DNA of 14,088 nucleotides from Entrophospora sp. SA101 (GCA_958430865.1 CAUDNR010003691.1:8151-22238); one strand, 5' to 3'. Numbered from the stretch's first letter, positions 1 through 9,443 are shown. A program made the numbers and translations. Notes: generated by a model from the sequence alone, not told the origin.

Positions 1-390
1 AGTCATGAACAATAAAACTTATCGGTTAAATTTTTTAAAATGATATAATTTTTTTTTGTTTTAGTATTTTGAAGTTGTCCAATTGTTACTATAAGCAATT
101 AATGATTATAGATGATCTGCACCGTAGTGCAAATAACATCGGGAAATATACATTTTGCTAAAAAATAAAAAAATTGCATTCAAAGAATATTCTTTACATT
201 TAAAACATTTAAAAATTATATTCGCAACTTTACCATGTACTTGTACATTTTCCTAAAGACGTCCCTTCGCATTTACAAATCACATCAAACTACATAGAAA
301 TATCAACCATGGTTATAAAATATTCAAATTGTTAATAATTATTACTTAACTTATAATTAATCGTTATTAATAGTAAATTGTTAATTATGA
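1..390. other. AT-rich sequence with no recognised gene
   Basis: This stretch is very A+T rich with frequent stops on both strands. I see no open frame, RNA gene or clear repeat. It precedes a broken retropepsin fragment, so it may be decayed retrotransposon or ordinary intergenic DNA; the sequence does not decide. Confidence 0.5.
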
Positions 391-641
391 TCACAAAAGG
401 CACCAAATTTATTCGATTTTATTAACGATCTCGAAACACCAATTGCCAAAAATTATAAGACTGAATATGGTATGGTGGAAAAATTGCCATAAAGAATGAT
501 GACAATATTTGGACAATTAATAGTAATAGCGTAATTATTGTCACTATCATTACTTGTTTCGGAAAACTTATAATCCTAGGAATGGATTTTTTACAATGTT
601 TTAGAATCGAGCCAAGAAATCAAAAATGGAATGTTGATTGA
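391..641 (+). pseudogene. Ty3-like retrotransposon aspartic protease (retropepsin) fragment, frameshifted
   Basis: Two plus-strand frames join into one retropepsin-like stretch. The first (from 391) reads ...DLETPIAKNYKTEYGMVE and stops at a TAA shortly after. The second, shifted by one base near 476, runs to a TGA at 639-641 and contains LIILGMDFLQCF followed by a basic tail ending near W-N-V-D. The ILGMDFL block is the typical C-terminal signature of Ty3/gypsy-type retropepsins (flap-side beta strand and last helix). The catalytic D-S/T-G motif is not visible, nor are reverse transcriptase, RNase H, integrase or LTRs. A short dead remnant is therefore the best reading. Basis: motif seen in sequence; family assignment from known retropepsin signatures. 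Other clan AA proteases remain possible. Confidence 0.6.
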
Positions 642-747
642 TTCGGCTTGATATTTCCTAAAGAAATAAAAATAATAGCAAAGTTTTATTAACGATTTTT
701 ATCTCCTCATGATAGATAAAATATTCTGAAAATATTGAAAATATTGT

Positions 748-894
748 TTATTCAGAATTATTTTTTTGGGGGAGTCTTTCATCGTCGTCTTCATCGTCTA
801 TTCTAAGTTTTTTATAATTCTCGATCATTTTGAAATACTCGGATGTGAATATTTTTATTAAGAAATTAAGAGTCAAGAAGGAGCAGGGCAACAT
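748..894 (-). CDS. Small unrecognised ORF or 3' exon with acidic tail (48 codons)
   Basis: A minus-strand frame starts at an ATG (892-894) and ends at TAA (748-750). It reads ...TSEYFKMIENYKKLRIDD, then an Asp/Glu run, then a polar end (LPQKNNSE). The frame is open slightly further upstream, to about 927. Its base composition is less A+T rich than the surroundings, which suggests coding origin. It could be the last exon of an unidentified gene whose earlier part is the open stretch at 1066-1308, but I found no convincing splice pair between them. No family recognised. It may equally be a relic. Confidence 0.3.
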   Translation of the reverse strand: MLPCSFLTLNFLIKIFTSEYFKMIENYKKLRIDDEDDDERLPQKNNSE

Positions 895-1065
895 TGTCAC
901 AATTATATCGTTCGTTTAATATAATAATAAAGAAGCAAAGAAGTCAGTTCAATCAAATACCCAACATTTATGTAATAGTTTAATAGAACCTATCTTTTTT
1001 GGTTTTTTTTGTTCTGGAATTTTTGTCATTTTCTTATTTGTAGCTATTATTTGAACTATAAGAAG

Positions 1066-1308
1066 TCAGGTCTTTTGTGTGTAGAAGATGGCTCTGACAC
1101 TGCCATTTATAAGAATCTCAAAAAAACTTTTCATGGGAATATAAGACGTGTCGTTAGCATTGTTTCCTCGAACAACTAGTTTTACAACAAATGGAGGGGA
1201 TTGTGCCAAAAAAGGACGTTCTGGCAATGTAAATCTAGGATTTTCTGTTATATCATTCCCATTGCGATATTGGCGAAGAAAGCATTTTGAAAAATAAATA
1301 GAAAATTT
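1066..1308 (-). pseudogene. Unrecognised coding-looking fragment, 80 open codons
   Basis: A minus-strand frame is open for 80 codons and closes with TGA at 1066-1068. It contains NPRFTLPERPFLAQSPPF, then VVKLVVRGNN and a tail ending near IFYTQKT. It has no usable N-terminal Met; the only Met is near residue 60. The interval is clearly richer in G+C and CpG than its neighbours, as expected for former or present coding sequence. It begins only about 55 bp beyond the MED12 stop and is in the same orientation. It is either an exon of another gene or a decayed gene piece. I do not recognise the family and assign no function. Confidence 0.4.
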
Positions 1309-1313
1309 TTATT
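1308..1313 (-). promoter_or_regulatory. Possible polyadenylation signal of MED12
   Basis: AATAAA on the minus strand lies about 50 nt past the MED12 stop codon, a usual position for a fungal polyadenylation element. In such A+T-rich DNA this match could be chance. Confidence 0.3.
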
Positions 1314-1362
1314 AACAAGATTATATGTTTTTTTAAATTAAAAATTAATAAAATTAAATAAA

Positions 1363-4268
1363 TTATAAATGTATTTCGCTGTTATTGGTATACTCGTAAA
1401 TCATGGAATCATTACTAAATTTTACTAAATCATCATTTCCTAATTCTTCTTCCTTTTCAAATCGAATTCTTGGCCTTTTATATATTTTTGCTCCGTAAAT
1501 TTTAAGATCAATATAAGAATTGTTTATACCAGAATCGTCATCAACTCTTTCGTATAAATTCCGACAATCACTTATTGTAAATTTTCTTTTACCACTACCC
1601 ACGGTTTTTTGAGTCGCAGGCAATGGTAATACTCGTTTTATCCTATCACCCCATGTTATTGGTATTTGAAATGTGTGTATATGTGTTCTCTATTATATTT
1701 AAAAAAATTTTTGCAACATTAATTAACAAATTCAATTGATTTTTTTATGATAAAGGCTAAATAATAATAATAATAATAATAAAAATAAAAATAATAAAAA
1801 CAATAAAACTTGCCCTTAATTCAGCAACAATCAATAACCTTGCATTTTTACCCATTTCTAAAAATAAATATATAATAATGATGACGATGATTAGTTTTTT
1901 TTTGATAATTATATCTAATTATATTATAACTCACCGTCTAACAAAAATGAAACAACATCCAATATTGATTCAAAATTCTTTGCGCCGCCACCATTACGAT
2001 GTACTCTATCGTCACATAACAAGCTTAATAGTAATATAGTCCATTTTTCTATTAATTTGTATTCTTTCATTTTTTGACAAGCCTCCTGAGTCGATGTTGC
2101 CGCTACACGAGCTGTTAAGATGTGTATAACTAAAACAAATAATTTTATACGTGGCATCAAACTTTTTTCAAATAATAATAATATTCTAATCAATATAAAC
2201 GAATAACTTATTATTTAAAAATATGATATATATATTTAAATGATAAAACTTCTTACCAGGCTAAAAAATCTTCATCGTTTTTTTCATTTTTAATTGCTGT
2301 CACTTGTGTGAGCAAAGAATCACAAAATTTCATTTTTTCATCATCATCAATCGAAAGCAATAATGATCTAAATAATTCTTCGATATCAGGAACTAGCTGT
2401 TTACACTTTTTCAATATAATGTTTCCATACTCCATTAACTAAACGGATCATTGAATAATTGAATAATCGAATAAACATTTACTGTTAAATCTCGTTCAAT
2501 ATCAAAAAAAAAAAAAACCAATAAAGGAAAAATAGCCTACTTCACTTGCAATATTATTTCGAATTCCTTTAACAATAAAACTTAATGAATTACAATCATT
2601 ACAATCTAATTTGGATTTTAAAACTATCTCTTCCCAAAAATACTTCACTATATGGCCTTTCAAAATTTTCAAAGCCATTTCGTTATTTTGATCAGCTGTT
2701 TTATCACCATAACTATTGATACTACCACCACTATCATTAAGAAATATACTATGCTCAGTATCAGATTCATTAAATATAGGAGGAGGCAATCGACAAGTTG
2801 ATGCTTCCATTAATTGAATATGGTTTACATATAACAAAAATTCTACTCGTGTCTTGCTTAGATTCCAAAGATTGGCTTTTGAAAATATTTTTTGTACGTA
2901 TTCAAAAGGATCACCTATTGTAACAAAAATGTATTATTTTTTTTTCAATTAAAATTATTCACTAAATCTTTACTTGTATAAATATGTATATGTAACTATA
3001 TAAATAAATATTACTTATTGTGTTAGTTTCATCTTGTAGTGCCATCTTAAGAACCTCTATTAAACGTTTTCCAAGTTCCTTGGCACTTTTGATTTTCTTG
3101 GATCCCATTACAAATCGTTCATATACACTTTCTGGATTAACTGTACATAAATGTTTGAACCAGAAAACCTTGGAAAAATCTCTTCTTAAACATCGAAGTT
3201 GATCTTTAATACTGCAATCATTCTCCGGATCTAGTGAATATTCGATTATTGCAAATCTATGAAACATGGAATAAATTTCCTTAAGATTTTCTTGATTTTG
3301 AATTAAATTTGAACAATTTAATCGAAGCATTTGAAGCTCCTAATAAATAAATAAATAAATTAATGATTAGGTTGAATTTCTGTGTAGAATATTTTATAAT
3401 ATAAAATCAGTATACTTGCATGTGTAAATAATTGCATTTCTGGCGACCTATTATTTTGATCTTTTATCAAAAGTAACAATCTTGTAAGAATAATTAAATT
3501 CTTACAGTTGATCAATTCCCTTGAATCTAATGGTTTGCTAGAGAATAATTTGTTCACAAGCCGTGCAAGATTAGTATTGCAAAGATATGTGATGATCGTC
3601 TCAATTTTCACCAGATTTCGACTAACCAATACCACAAAAAATATTAAAAACCATGTGCCTTTATCTTGCTTTAAAAGATTATCATCATCACTACAATGCA
3701 CATCGGTCCATTTTTTAAAGGCATCATCAAAACCACTTATAGTTCTATCTCCTATCTCTCTCAATAAATCCCCAAATATTTCCAGTATTCTTCTTAACTC
3801 TACATGATCATAATCTTGTGAGTATTTATCGATGAAGTCGGTGCATAAATAAAGCATTGTAACCAAATATTCATCATCTGATGGGAATATCCGTGAATCG
3901 TTTTGAACATTGGGAGGTATAGGGTACATCAATTGTTCAATTTCTGAACTTAAGCGTGATCTTTGTTTTGATATTGCAATTGATAGTTGGGGCTAATCAA
4001 AAAAATTTAATATATATGTTAGCATTAAATAATATAATAGTAATAAAGATTTCAAATTTTATTTACTTTTATTGCCAACTGAAGATCTTGTTCCAACTGA
4101 TAAATTATGGTTGTAATATTTAGTAATAAATATTAATAGATGTCAGACAAAGTAATAAATTTAATATTTACTTTTGCTTTTTTTTCAACTCCAAGTTCAT
4201 GTACAACACTTAATAGAAATTTTATTATACATAATTCCATTGCTCTTTTTTCTTTCATTTGTTCATTC

Positions 4269-4299
<31 letters not shown>

Positions 4300-7200
4300 G
4301 TAAATAAATAAATAAATAAATAAGTAAATAAATAAATAAAAAGTTGAATAATTAATATATACATATAATATTATTATATATTATTTAATTAAAACTAGAA
4401 AAATACCTTTTCCAAAACTGCATCAAGAATTTGATTATATTTTCCCATTGCCCTCCATACCAATTCATAATTTTTTATTGTGTTTATAATCAGTGGAAAT
4501 ATATTTTTCTCTAAAGTATTGTTCAAAACCCATAATATTACCTATATATAATACCATAGTAATTTTTGAAATGTTAATTGCAAGGAACTATAACATCATT
4601 ATAATAATGGTATGAAATGATTATGCAATACCTCAAATAAAGTATAATAATCTTTTGTCAAATCAAAAACTTGAATAATTGTAGCAAATTGACGAGCATT
4701 TAATAGTGAAGAGCCAGGCTGTGTTGAAGTTTTCCAATTATGCATATCAATCCTAATAAATAGTATTAGAAAATATATCCAGAAGCAAATATATATGCAA
4801 AGTTTTTTTTTTTAAATAAACTTACGGTGCATTTTGTACAAATTGCTTAATTGCAGGCCAAAGCCAAAAACGTGTCAGACGGACCTGTGTAAACTTGGTT
4901 ACACTCTTGAAAAGATTAATCGTCTCATCATCAAAATTAAGTGAAAAGTCGAAATAATCTTTAAATGGATCATCAATACCTGGAGTATCCAACTCTTTAG
5001 CTAAATAATAATAATAAAATCCATATAAATGTATTTATATACAAAAAATTTTTACAAATAATAAAATAAAAGAATTAAAACCTTTTTCAGAAAACATTGT
5101 TGACAATTTTTCTTTGATTTTTGATGCAAGCATTTCAAAATCTTTTTTATCTTGAATATCCTTTAATTAAATATTAATGAATAAATATTTTAAGGAAAAA
5201 TTGTAAATATGAAACAAAATATTACTTACTTTTCCACGTACACCATATAAAATAATTCGACGTTGATTTAATTGATTATAATCATTGTTAAGTAATGGAA
5301 ACCATGTCAAATATTTTAAGTGGGTTATGTTCTGTATAAATTAAAAATGTCATTATAATTTATATATATATCTACACACATACATATTTTATATTGAATT
5401 TTTATATTAAAATATAAATACAAACCTTATAGTCTATGCTATCTGAATGTATGTAACCATTTGCTATTAAACGTAACATATATTTGTGATGTGAGAAAAG
5501 TTCATATCGAATAAGTTCTCCAAAAAGACGTGAGATGACTTCATATTCTTTAAGATATATATTAATATTAGTATTTCTTATTAAAATATAAGTATATAAA
5601 ATAAAATTTAAAAGTTTATATATGTGGATACCATCAAGTTCATCTAATCCATTTTTTCCAATCTGATATTCATTCAAAAACTTCATTAATGAATTTTGTA
5701 TACAAGTTTGTTTTTCAATCTTTTCATTGTCATTGTAAGCAATTTTCTTCCAAATATCAAGTATTTGACAAACAGAATATATTCTATAATCTCCTGACCG
5801 AAGATTAGTTACTGCCCAAAAGCATAATGAACAAATGGATGTAGTGATTTCTTCTTCCAATAAAGGAAATTTATTTTTAATACAAAAATATTCTGATGTA
5901 ACAACATCATAATCGGTTTTAGGTCCAATTTTATCAAGAATCTAATAATTTTAATTAACTATTAATGTTAAAATAAAGTTTTTTTATCCTTTTCTTACCC
6001 TGTTCCTCCCAATAATAATAATAGTAGTAGTAGCACTTACATTTATTATCCGAGACAATTTTATTTCTTTTAGGTTTTTTCTTTCAAATGTATTACCTTT
6101 TTTCTCATTCAAAACCTCATTTCTAGCACGCACTACTTCAATGAATTTTTCTATTTGACATCTTAATTTTTTAGCAAAAACAGGATTACATGTGCCTGAT
6201 TTAGCATCCTCTAAAAGAATATTTATCAGAAGATCTTTGTATGTATTCCAGCAAGATGGGAATACAAACATATCAGGTATTGAAAGGAAAATTTGCTGTG
6301 GAATAAAAAAATGGATTAATATAATAAATAACAAAAGATCTTTTTTTTTTTAAAAAAAAATATAATATATCTTACCTGTAGCATTGATTTTAAAGAATGT
6401 ATTACAACTTCAAATTTTGTAACAAGATTTGAATGTTGATGTATCTGAAATATTTAATATATAGATTTATATATATATATAATCACATACACATATATAT
6501 TAATTAAATTAAATTAAGCTAAAATTGTTAGTTTTCACAAACATGAAAAAAATATTTTACATAATTTAATTTTTTTAGTAAAAGCTCTATCAATAATCTC
6601 ATAAGAGTTCGAGATTTTTGGTATTCATCCATGAATTGTTGTATAAGTAGTAACCACATTGAAGTTTGTGAAAACTCTGGTGCATCGAAAGCATCCAATA
6701 TCCATCTAAAAAAAATTTGACTTATTAAACCATCATTATATTGCCATTTTGCAAGTGAAATACTAAATAATTAAATAATTAAATAATTAAATAATAAATA
6801 ATCATTATCATTATCATTATCACTATCATTATCATCATCATCATCATTATTGTGACTATAACTATTATAATTATTGTGATAATATTGATTAGAAAAATTT
6901 CTAATAAAATATTTAAACATTACCAATATCTCCATCTTTCAGAATCATAATCATTAGCTTGTACAAGAAGAAAGTCATTAAAAACTTTAGTGTAATCTAC
7001 TGGATGGTCTGATTTATGAGCCTTCTTAAGAGTATTACAATATTCAATTAATCTTATATTATATTATATTATCAAAAAATAACTCATTAATCAATTTGAT
7101 TACTTTAAAAATCAGTACCGGAAACGAGTTTATCAAAACAATTTTTGTAAGCCATGTTGCACGAGCTAATGGTACCTTATACTTGACAATATCTTCCAAT

Positions 7201-7896
7201 AAATTCATACCATCCATGCTAAGAAATTTATTTGCAAATGTTTCTTAAATAATGATATTATAAACAGTCTAATAAATAATAAATATTCACATACGTGTTA
7301 GGAATAATTTTACTTAATTTTTTCAAAGGTACATTATTGGCAAGATCTCTTAACCATTTTTCCTTATTGTCATGAGGCATCCATTCAGTTTTTAAAGGTT
7401 TGAATGTATTTTCCCTAAATCATTAAATCATTATAATGAGTGAATTATAAATACAATGAATATTATGAAGCCAATCCAACATACTAACACTTCATATTTG
7501 ATTGTTTGATTTTTATTTAATTTTATTATGTCTGACATCATTTCATCAAGATTACTGAGATCTTCTTTCCAGGATGTATACTTTGATTTAACATTTTTGA
7601 ATTCTTTTTTGAATGATCCAGTCTCATCTTCAAAAATCGGAGTGTAGGCGTATCCTTTCTTTACATTTTCTTCTGTCATTTGATCTTCGGGTTTATCCAA
7701 TAAAGTTGGATAAAAATCCGGATGTCCTAGTTAAATAGAAAGAATTGAGCATTGCCTGCCACCACATACAAGATTTACAACAATCACTTGATATTCAGTA
7801 AGAGAACAGCAGTTACTTACCTAGATCAAATGTTTTGTGTAAAGTAGGTAAATTTTTTGGTGGGAGAAGACGATACTTGTTTAATGAAAGTGCCAT
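1363..7896 (-). CDS. MED12: Mediator complex subunit 12 (Srb8 homologue), 23 exons
   Basis: MED12 anchors the CDK8/cyclin C kinase module to nuclear Mediator and helps activate the kinase. Exons in gene order: 7821-7896, 7489-7726, 7295-7414, 7119-7218, 6924-7024, 6561-6762, 6376-6444, 6041-6295, 5426-5941, 5230-5331, 5082-5160, 4826-5000, 4632-4752, 4407-4541, 4172-4267, 4067-4096, 3420-3992, 3015-3339, 2541-2914, 2257-2438, 1935-2206, 1814-1857, 1363-1689. All phases join, giving about 1503 residues, in the usual fungal range. The N-terminus (YRLLPPKNLP, then GHPDFYP) fits the MED12 start. KWLRDLANNVPLKKL and VPLARATWLTKI (residues about 120-170) match the Med12 domain. LCFWAV (about 426-431) matches the LCEWAV signature. 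ELIRYELFSHHKYM and NQRRIILYGV match conserved LCEWAV-domain blocks. The start has A at -3 and G at +4. Least certain are the exon 5 acceptor (7024 or 7021) and exons 21-23. Confidence 0.93.
1690..1813 (-). other. MED12 intron 22, GC-AG type, with TAA microsatellite
   Basis: The donor reads AGG|GCAAGT and the acceptor AATAG|AGA. Only this junction keeps the frame from exon 22 (ends ...VAELR) into exon 23 (RTHIHTFQIPITW). The GT four bases downstream would shift the frame and soon reach TGA. AG|GCAAGT is the classic context of GC-AG introns. The intron holds a (TAA)n tract on the plus strand at about 1759-1800. Confidence 0.65.
3340..3419 (-). other. MED12 intron 17, GC-AG type
   Basis: Exon 17 ends TTA TTT ACA CAT, followed by GCAAGTATAC. 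Exon 18 begins after TTATTAG with GAG CTT CAA ATG. A GC donor gives phase 0 on both sides. The alternative GT at 3415 leaves four extra bases and runs into TAA within exon 18. Positions +3 to +6 (AAGT) match the strong donor consensus that GC introns usually need. A short TAAA-type repeat lies near the acceptor (3341-3360). Confidence 0.65.
4067..4096 (-). other. MED12 exon 16, 30-bp micro-exon
   Basis: Ten codons (LEQDLQLAIK) sit between a TATCAG acceptor and a GTAAAT donor, in phase 0 on both sides. It lies between a 75-bp and a 74-bp intron. It links the charged end of exon 15 to the Ser/Arg-rich start of exon 17. The multiple-of-three length means skipping it would keep the frame. Confidence 0.7.
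4268..4341. repeat. (TAAA)n microsatellite in MED12 intron 14
   Basis: About 70 bp of a period-4 AAAT/TAAA repeat. Two AAG interruptions lie 24 bp apart (about 4298-4300 and 4322-4324), suggesting a secondary duplication of a repeat block. It lies directly next to the acceptor of intron 14 (4268-4406), so in the transcript it forms a long (TTTA)n pyrimidine-rich run ending in TTTAG. Confidence 0.9.
6763..6923 (-). other. MED12 intron 5, longest intron, two adjacent microsatellites
   Basis: Donor TATTG|GTAATG and acceptor TTATTTAG|TATTTC. Placing the acceptor here adds ISLAKWQYNDGLISQIFFRW to the protein, which aligns with the FQDG...FLTW block of animal MED12. At 161 bp it is the longest intron of the gene. 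It contains a period-8 AAATAATT tract (about 6765-6796) and a degenerate ATTATC/ATC tract (about 6800-6850) on the plus strand, which probably explain its size. Confidence 0.8.
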
Positions 7897-7906
7897 TTTC
7901 GTAAAG

Positions 7907-8015
7907 CTGTTTGAAAATTGAGAAAATTACAAAAATAGAGAGGTTTTTTTTTTATTATAAAAATTACACACTCTTGACTTTAAAATAAAAATGTAACTAT
8001 AAAATTTACCCTTAC
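7907..8015 (-). other. Possible 5' UTR intron of MED12
   Basis: On the minus strand a GTAAGG donor at 8015 and a TTTCAAACAG acceptor at 7907 would bound a 109-bp intron ending ten bases before the start codon. The pyrimidine-rich end and size fit the other introns. There is no coding constraint to test it, so this is only a candidate. Confidence 0.35.
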
Positions 8016-8046
8016 AATTAATTAATAAATTAATAATTAGTATCAC

Positions 8047-8095
8047 TATTGCTGGTTTTGTTGTTTTTTTTGTTGTTGTTTGTTGCTGTTAGAAG
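8047..8095. repeat. TTG/CAA-rich simple repeat in the MED12 leader
   Basis: An irregular run of TTG units on the plus strand (CAA on the gene strand), interrupted by a T tract. It lies 150-200 bp upstream of the MED12 start, probably in the untranslated leader. CAA-rich leaders are unstructured and common in fungal mRNAs. Confidence 0.7.
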
Positions 8096-8126
8096 TTGGA
8101 CTGTCATACAGTTTTAACGGCCTTTT

Positions 8127-8160
8127 CTATATAACAATATAACGGTAATGCCCCATTGGT
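8127..8160 (-). promoter_or_regulatory. Putative MED12 core promoter: TATA-like element and CCAAT box
   Basis: On the gene strand a CCAAT pentamer (8155-8159, context ACCAATGGGG) is followed by TTATATAG (8127-8134). They lie about 260 and 230 bp upstream of the start codon. If transcription began about 30 bp beyond the TATA-like element, the leader would start near 8100 and include the CAA-rich run. The CCAAT match is good; the TATA match is weak evidence in such A+T-rich DNA. Confidence 0.4.
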
Positions 8161-8414
8161 TGTTTAACATATAATGCAGATCAAATATAACCATCCAATC
8201 AAATCATTGAGAAAATTGGTCCTCATCAGAATTTCAATGAAAAAATGAGTGTTGGCAAACATGAAAGGTTAAAATTTTAATTTAGTAATAATTTTCTTGA
8301 CTAACATATGGCTAAATAGTTTGGTCAGATTAACCAAATGCTCATTTGGGTTGCATGGCCAGCCCTAGTTGTGGTATACTTGTATAATTCTCTTTTTATT
8401 TAAATATGATATGA

Positions 8415-8714
8415 TCGCCAAAAAATTCCGAATTAACTGAAGCTGAGCGTGGAAAATTTTTGGGTCTTAGATTCGGTGGTAGTAGTCTTAATAAAATTGT
8501 AAAGATACTTAAGCTTCCAAAAACTACAGTTTATGATACCATTAAACGTTATGAAAATGCAGAAATCCATCCCAAGAATTCTCAAGAATTAGAGATTGCT
8601 TTGCAAGAGGAGTGATCTAATATTCCTGAAGAAGTTTATAATAAACTGATTGAAAGCATGCCAAGGAGAATTAAAGCATGCATATCTAATAATGGATGGC
8701 CCACAGAATATTAA
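8415..8714 (+). pseudogene. Tc1/mariner transposase remnant with the DDE core deleted
   Basis: One frame runs from SPKNSELTEAERGKFLGL to a TAA at 8712-8714 with a single internal TGA (8613-8615), where W is expected in EEWSNIP. The first 48 or so residues are the N-terminal helix-turn-helix of Tc1-like transposases (SLNKIVKILKLPKTTVYDTI). After about residue 52 the frame passes straight into the C-terminal end of the same protein: the QEEW block, then YNKLIESMPRRIKACI, ending GWPTEY. The roughly 200-residue catalytic DDE region is missing. The DNA-binding N-terminus and the C-terminal tail are thus joined in one frame of 100 codons. A nearby ATG at 8406 is separated from this frame by a TGA at 8412. 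Clear terminal inverted repeats were not found. It is a dead internal-deletion derivative. Confidence 0.85.
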
Positions 8715-9380
8715 ATTTTTTATTGGGTGATGTTTAAAATTTTGGTTTTTAAAATTTTTGATGATCATTTTTTATATTCGTTAAAACCTAAGCATATCAG
8801 CCGATTTGGTTTTTTGGGCCTTTTTTCAAACCTTATGTCTTATTGTGTCTCGATGTTAAACACAGTATTTTTAATGTGTAAACTGGTCGGTAGAATGATA
8901 ATTACCCTAAAAAAAATTATTTGCTCCGCTAAAAAAACTAATTTACTATCCATCAACCCGTCAAACCAATGGCCCCACCTCAAAACCAATGGGTTTTTGC
9001 TAGTATAAAGTATTCATAACGTTATTATCATACCGTACTGGATTTTGGGGTTCAAACAAAATCAGCGCATATGACTACATGATGATATTTTCAAAATTTT
9101 TTTTATTATGTAAAAGTTTGCGGAATTAATAAAAAACGAGGTTCAGATACTTTCTTCCAGGCAGTGTATGTTTTGATAAGACAATTGCACTCCTAGGCCC
9201 TTTACCAAAATTTTTTAAGAATAAGTAATGAATGACTTGCTTCAAAACGTTCCGGAAATGCTCTTTTTTTCGATAACCATGAGTGGGAAAATGATTTAAA
9301 GTTCTTTAATATCATTTTTCATCCGATGGCATTCAATAATACTTGATAAGCTCCAATTGTTGTTTTTTTAAAAATCAAAA
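8715..9380. other. No gene recognised
   Basis: A plus-strand open frame at 8727-9008 has no recognisable motif and a composition typical of chance in A+T-rich DNA. A motif near 9140-9168, reading inward on the minus strand as CACTGCCTGGAAGAAAG, resembles a Tc1/mariner end next to TA. No partner copy is visible in the window, so I do not call an element. Confidence 0.5.
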
Positions 9381-9443
9381 CATTATTGGTCAATAATGAC
9401 TAGTGATTGCATTCATGAAATTCATGAATCTCATGAGTGCAAT
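9381..9443. repeat. Two adjacent palindromes (18 bp and 38 bp)
   Basis: CATTATTGGTCAATAATG (9381-9398) has 8-bp arms around two bases. Immediately after, 9406-9443 is a 38-bp near-perfect palindrome (34 of 38 positions symmetric) built on repeated TTCATGAA units and bounded by ATTGCA and TGCAAT. TAATGAC occurs on both sides of the larger palindrome (about 9394 and 9444), as a target duplication might. This could be a solo hairpin remnant of a mobile element, or a chance structure. Confidence 0.6.

Noticed and set aside
3020..3202. Plus-strand open frame of 60 codons
   Set aside because: It lies opposite MED12 exon 18, whose minus-strand frame matches the family; this is a shadow.
3411..3419. 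Standard GT donor (GTATAC) for MED12 intron 17
   Set aside because: It leaves the wrong phase and leads to an early stop in exon 18; the GCAAGT donor keeps the frame.
3508..3807. Plus-strand open frame of 99 codons
   Set aside because: It lies opposite the long MED12 exon 17 and has no motif of its own.
7219..7260. Earlier acceptor for MED12 exon 4 (TTTAAG before AAACATTTGC)
   Set aside because: It puts exon 4 out of frame with exon 3; the TTTCTTAG acceptor at 7219 restores it.
8250..8368. GTGTTGGCAAACATG and the inverted TAGGGCTGGCCATG as hAT-like ends
   Set aside because: The ends match each other poorly and the flanking 8-mers do not match.
8152..8990. CCCATTGGTT near 8153 and its inverse near 8982, as possible terminal repeats around the Tc1 remnant
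   Set aside because: The match is only about 10 bp, no TA duplication is evident, and the left copy is better explained as the MED12 CCAAT box.
8727..9008. Plus-strand open frame of 93 codons after the Tc1 remnant
   Set aside because: No family resemblance, hydrophobic low-complexity content and no coding-like composition.
9140..9170. Tc1/mariner-like end (CACTGCCTGGAAGAAAG on the minus strand)
   Set aside because: No matching inverted partner was found in the window, and it lies over 400 bp past the transposase stop.
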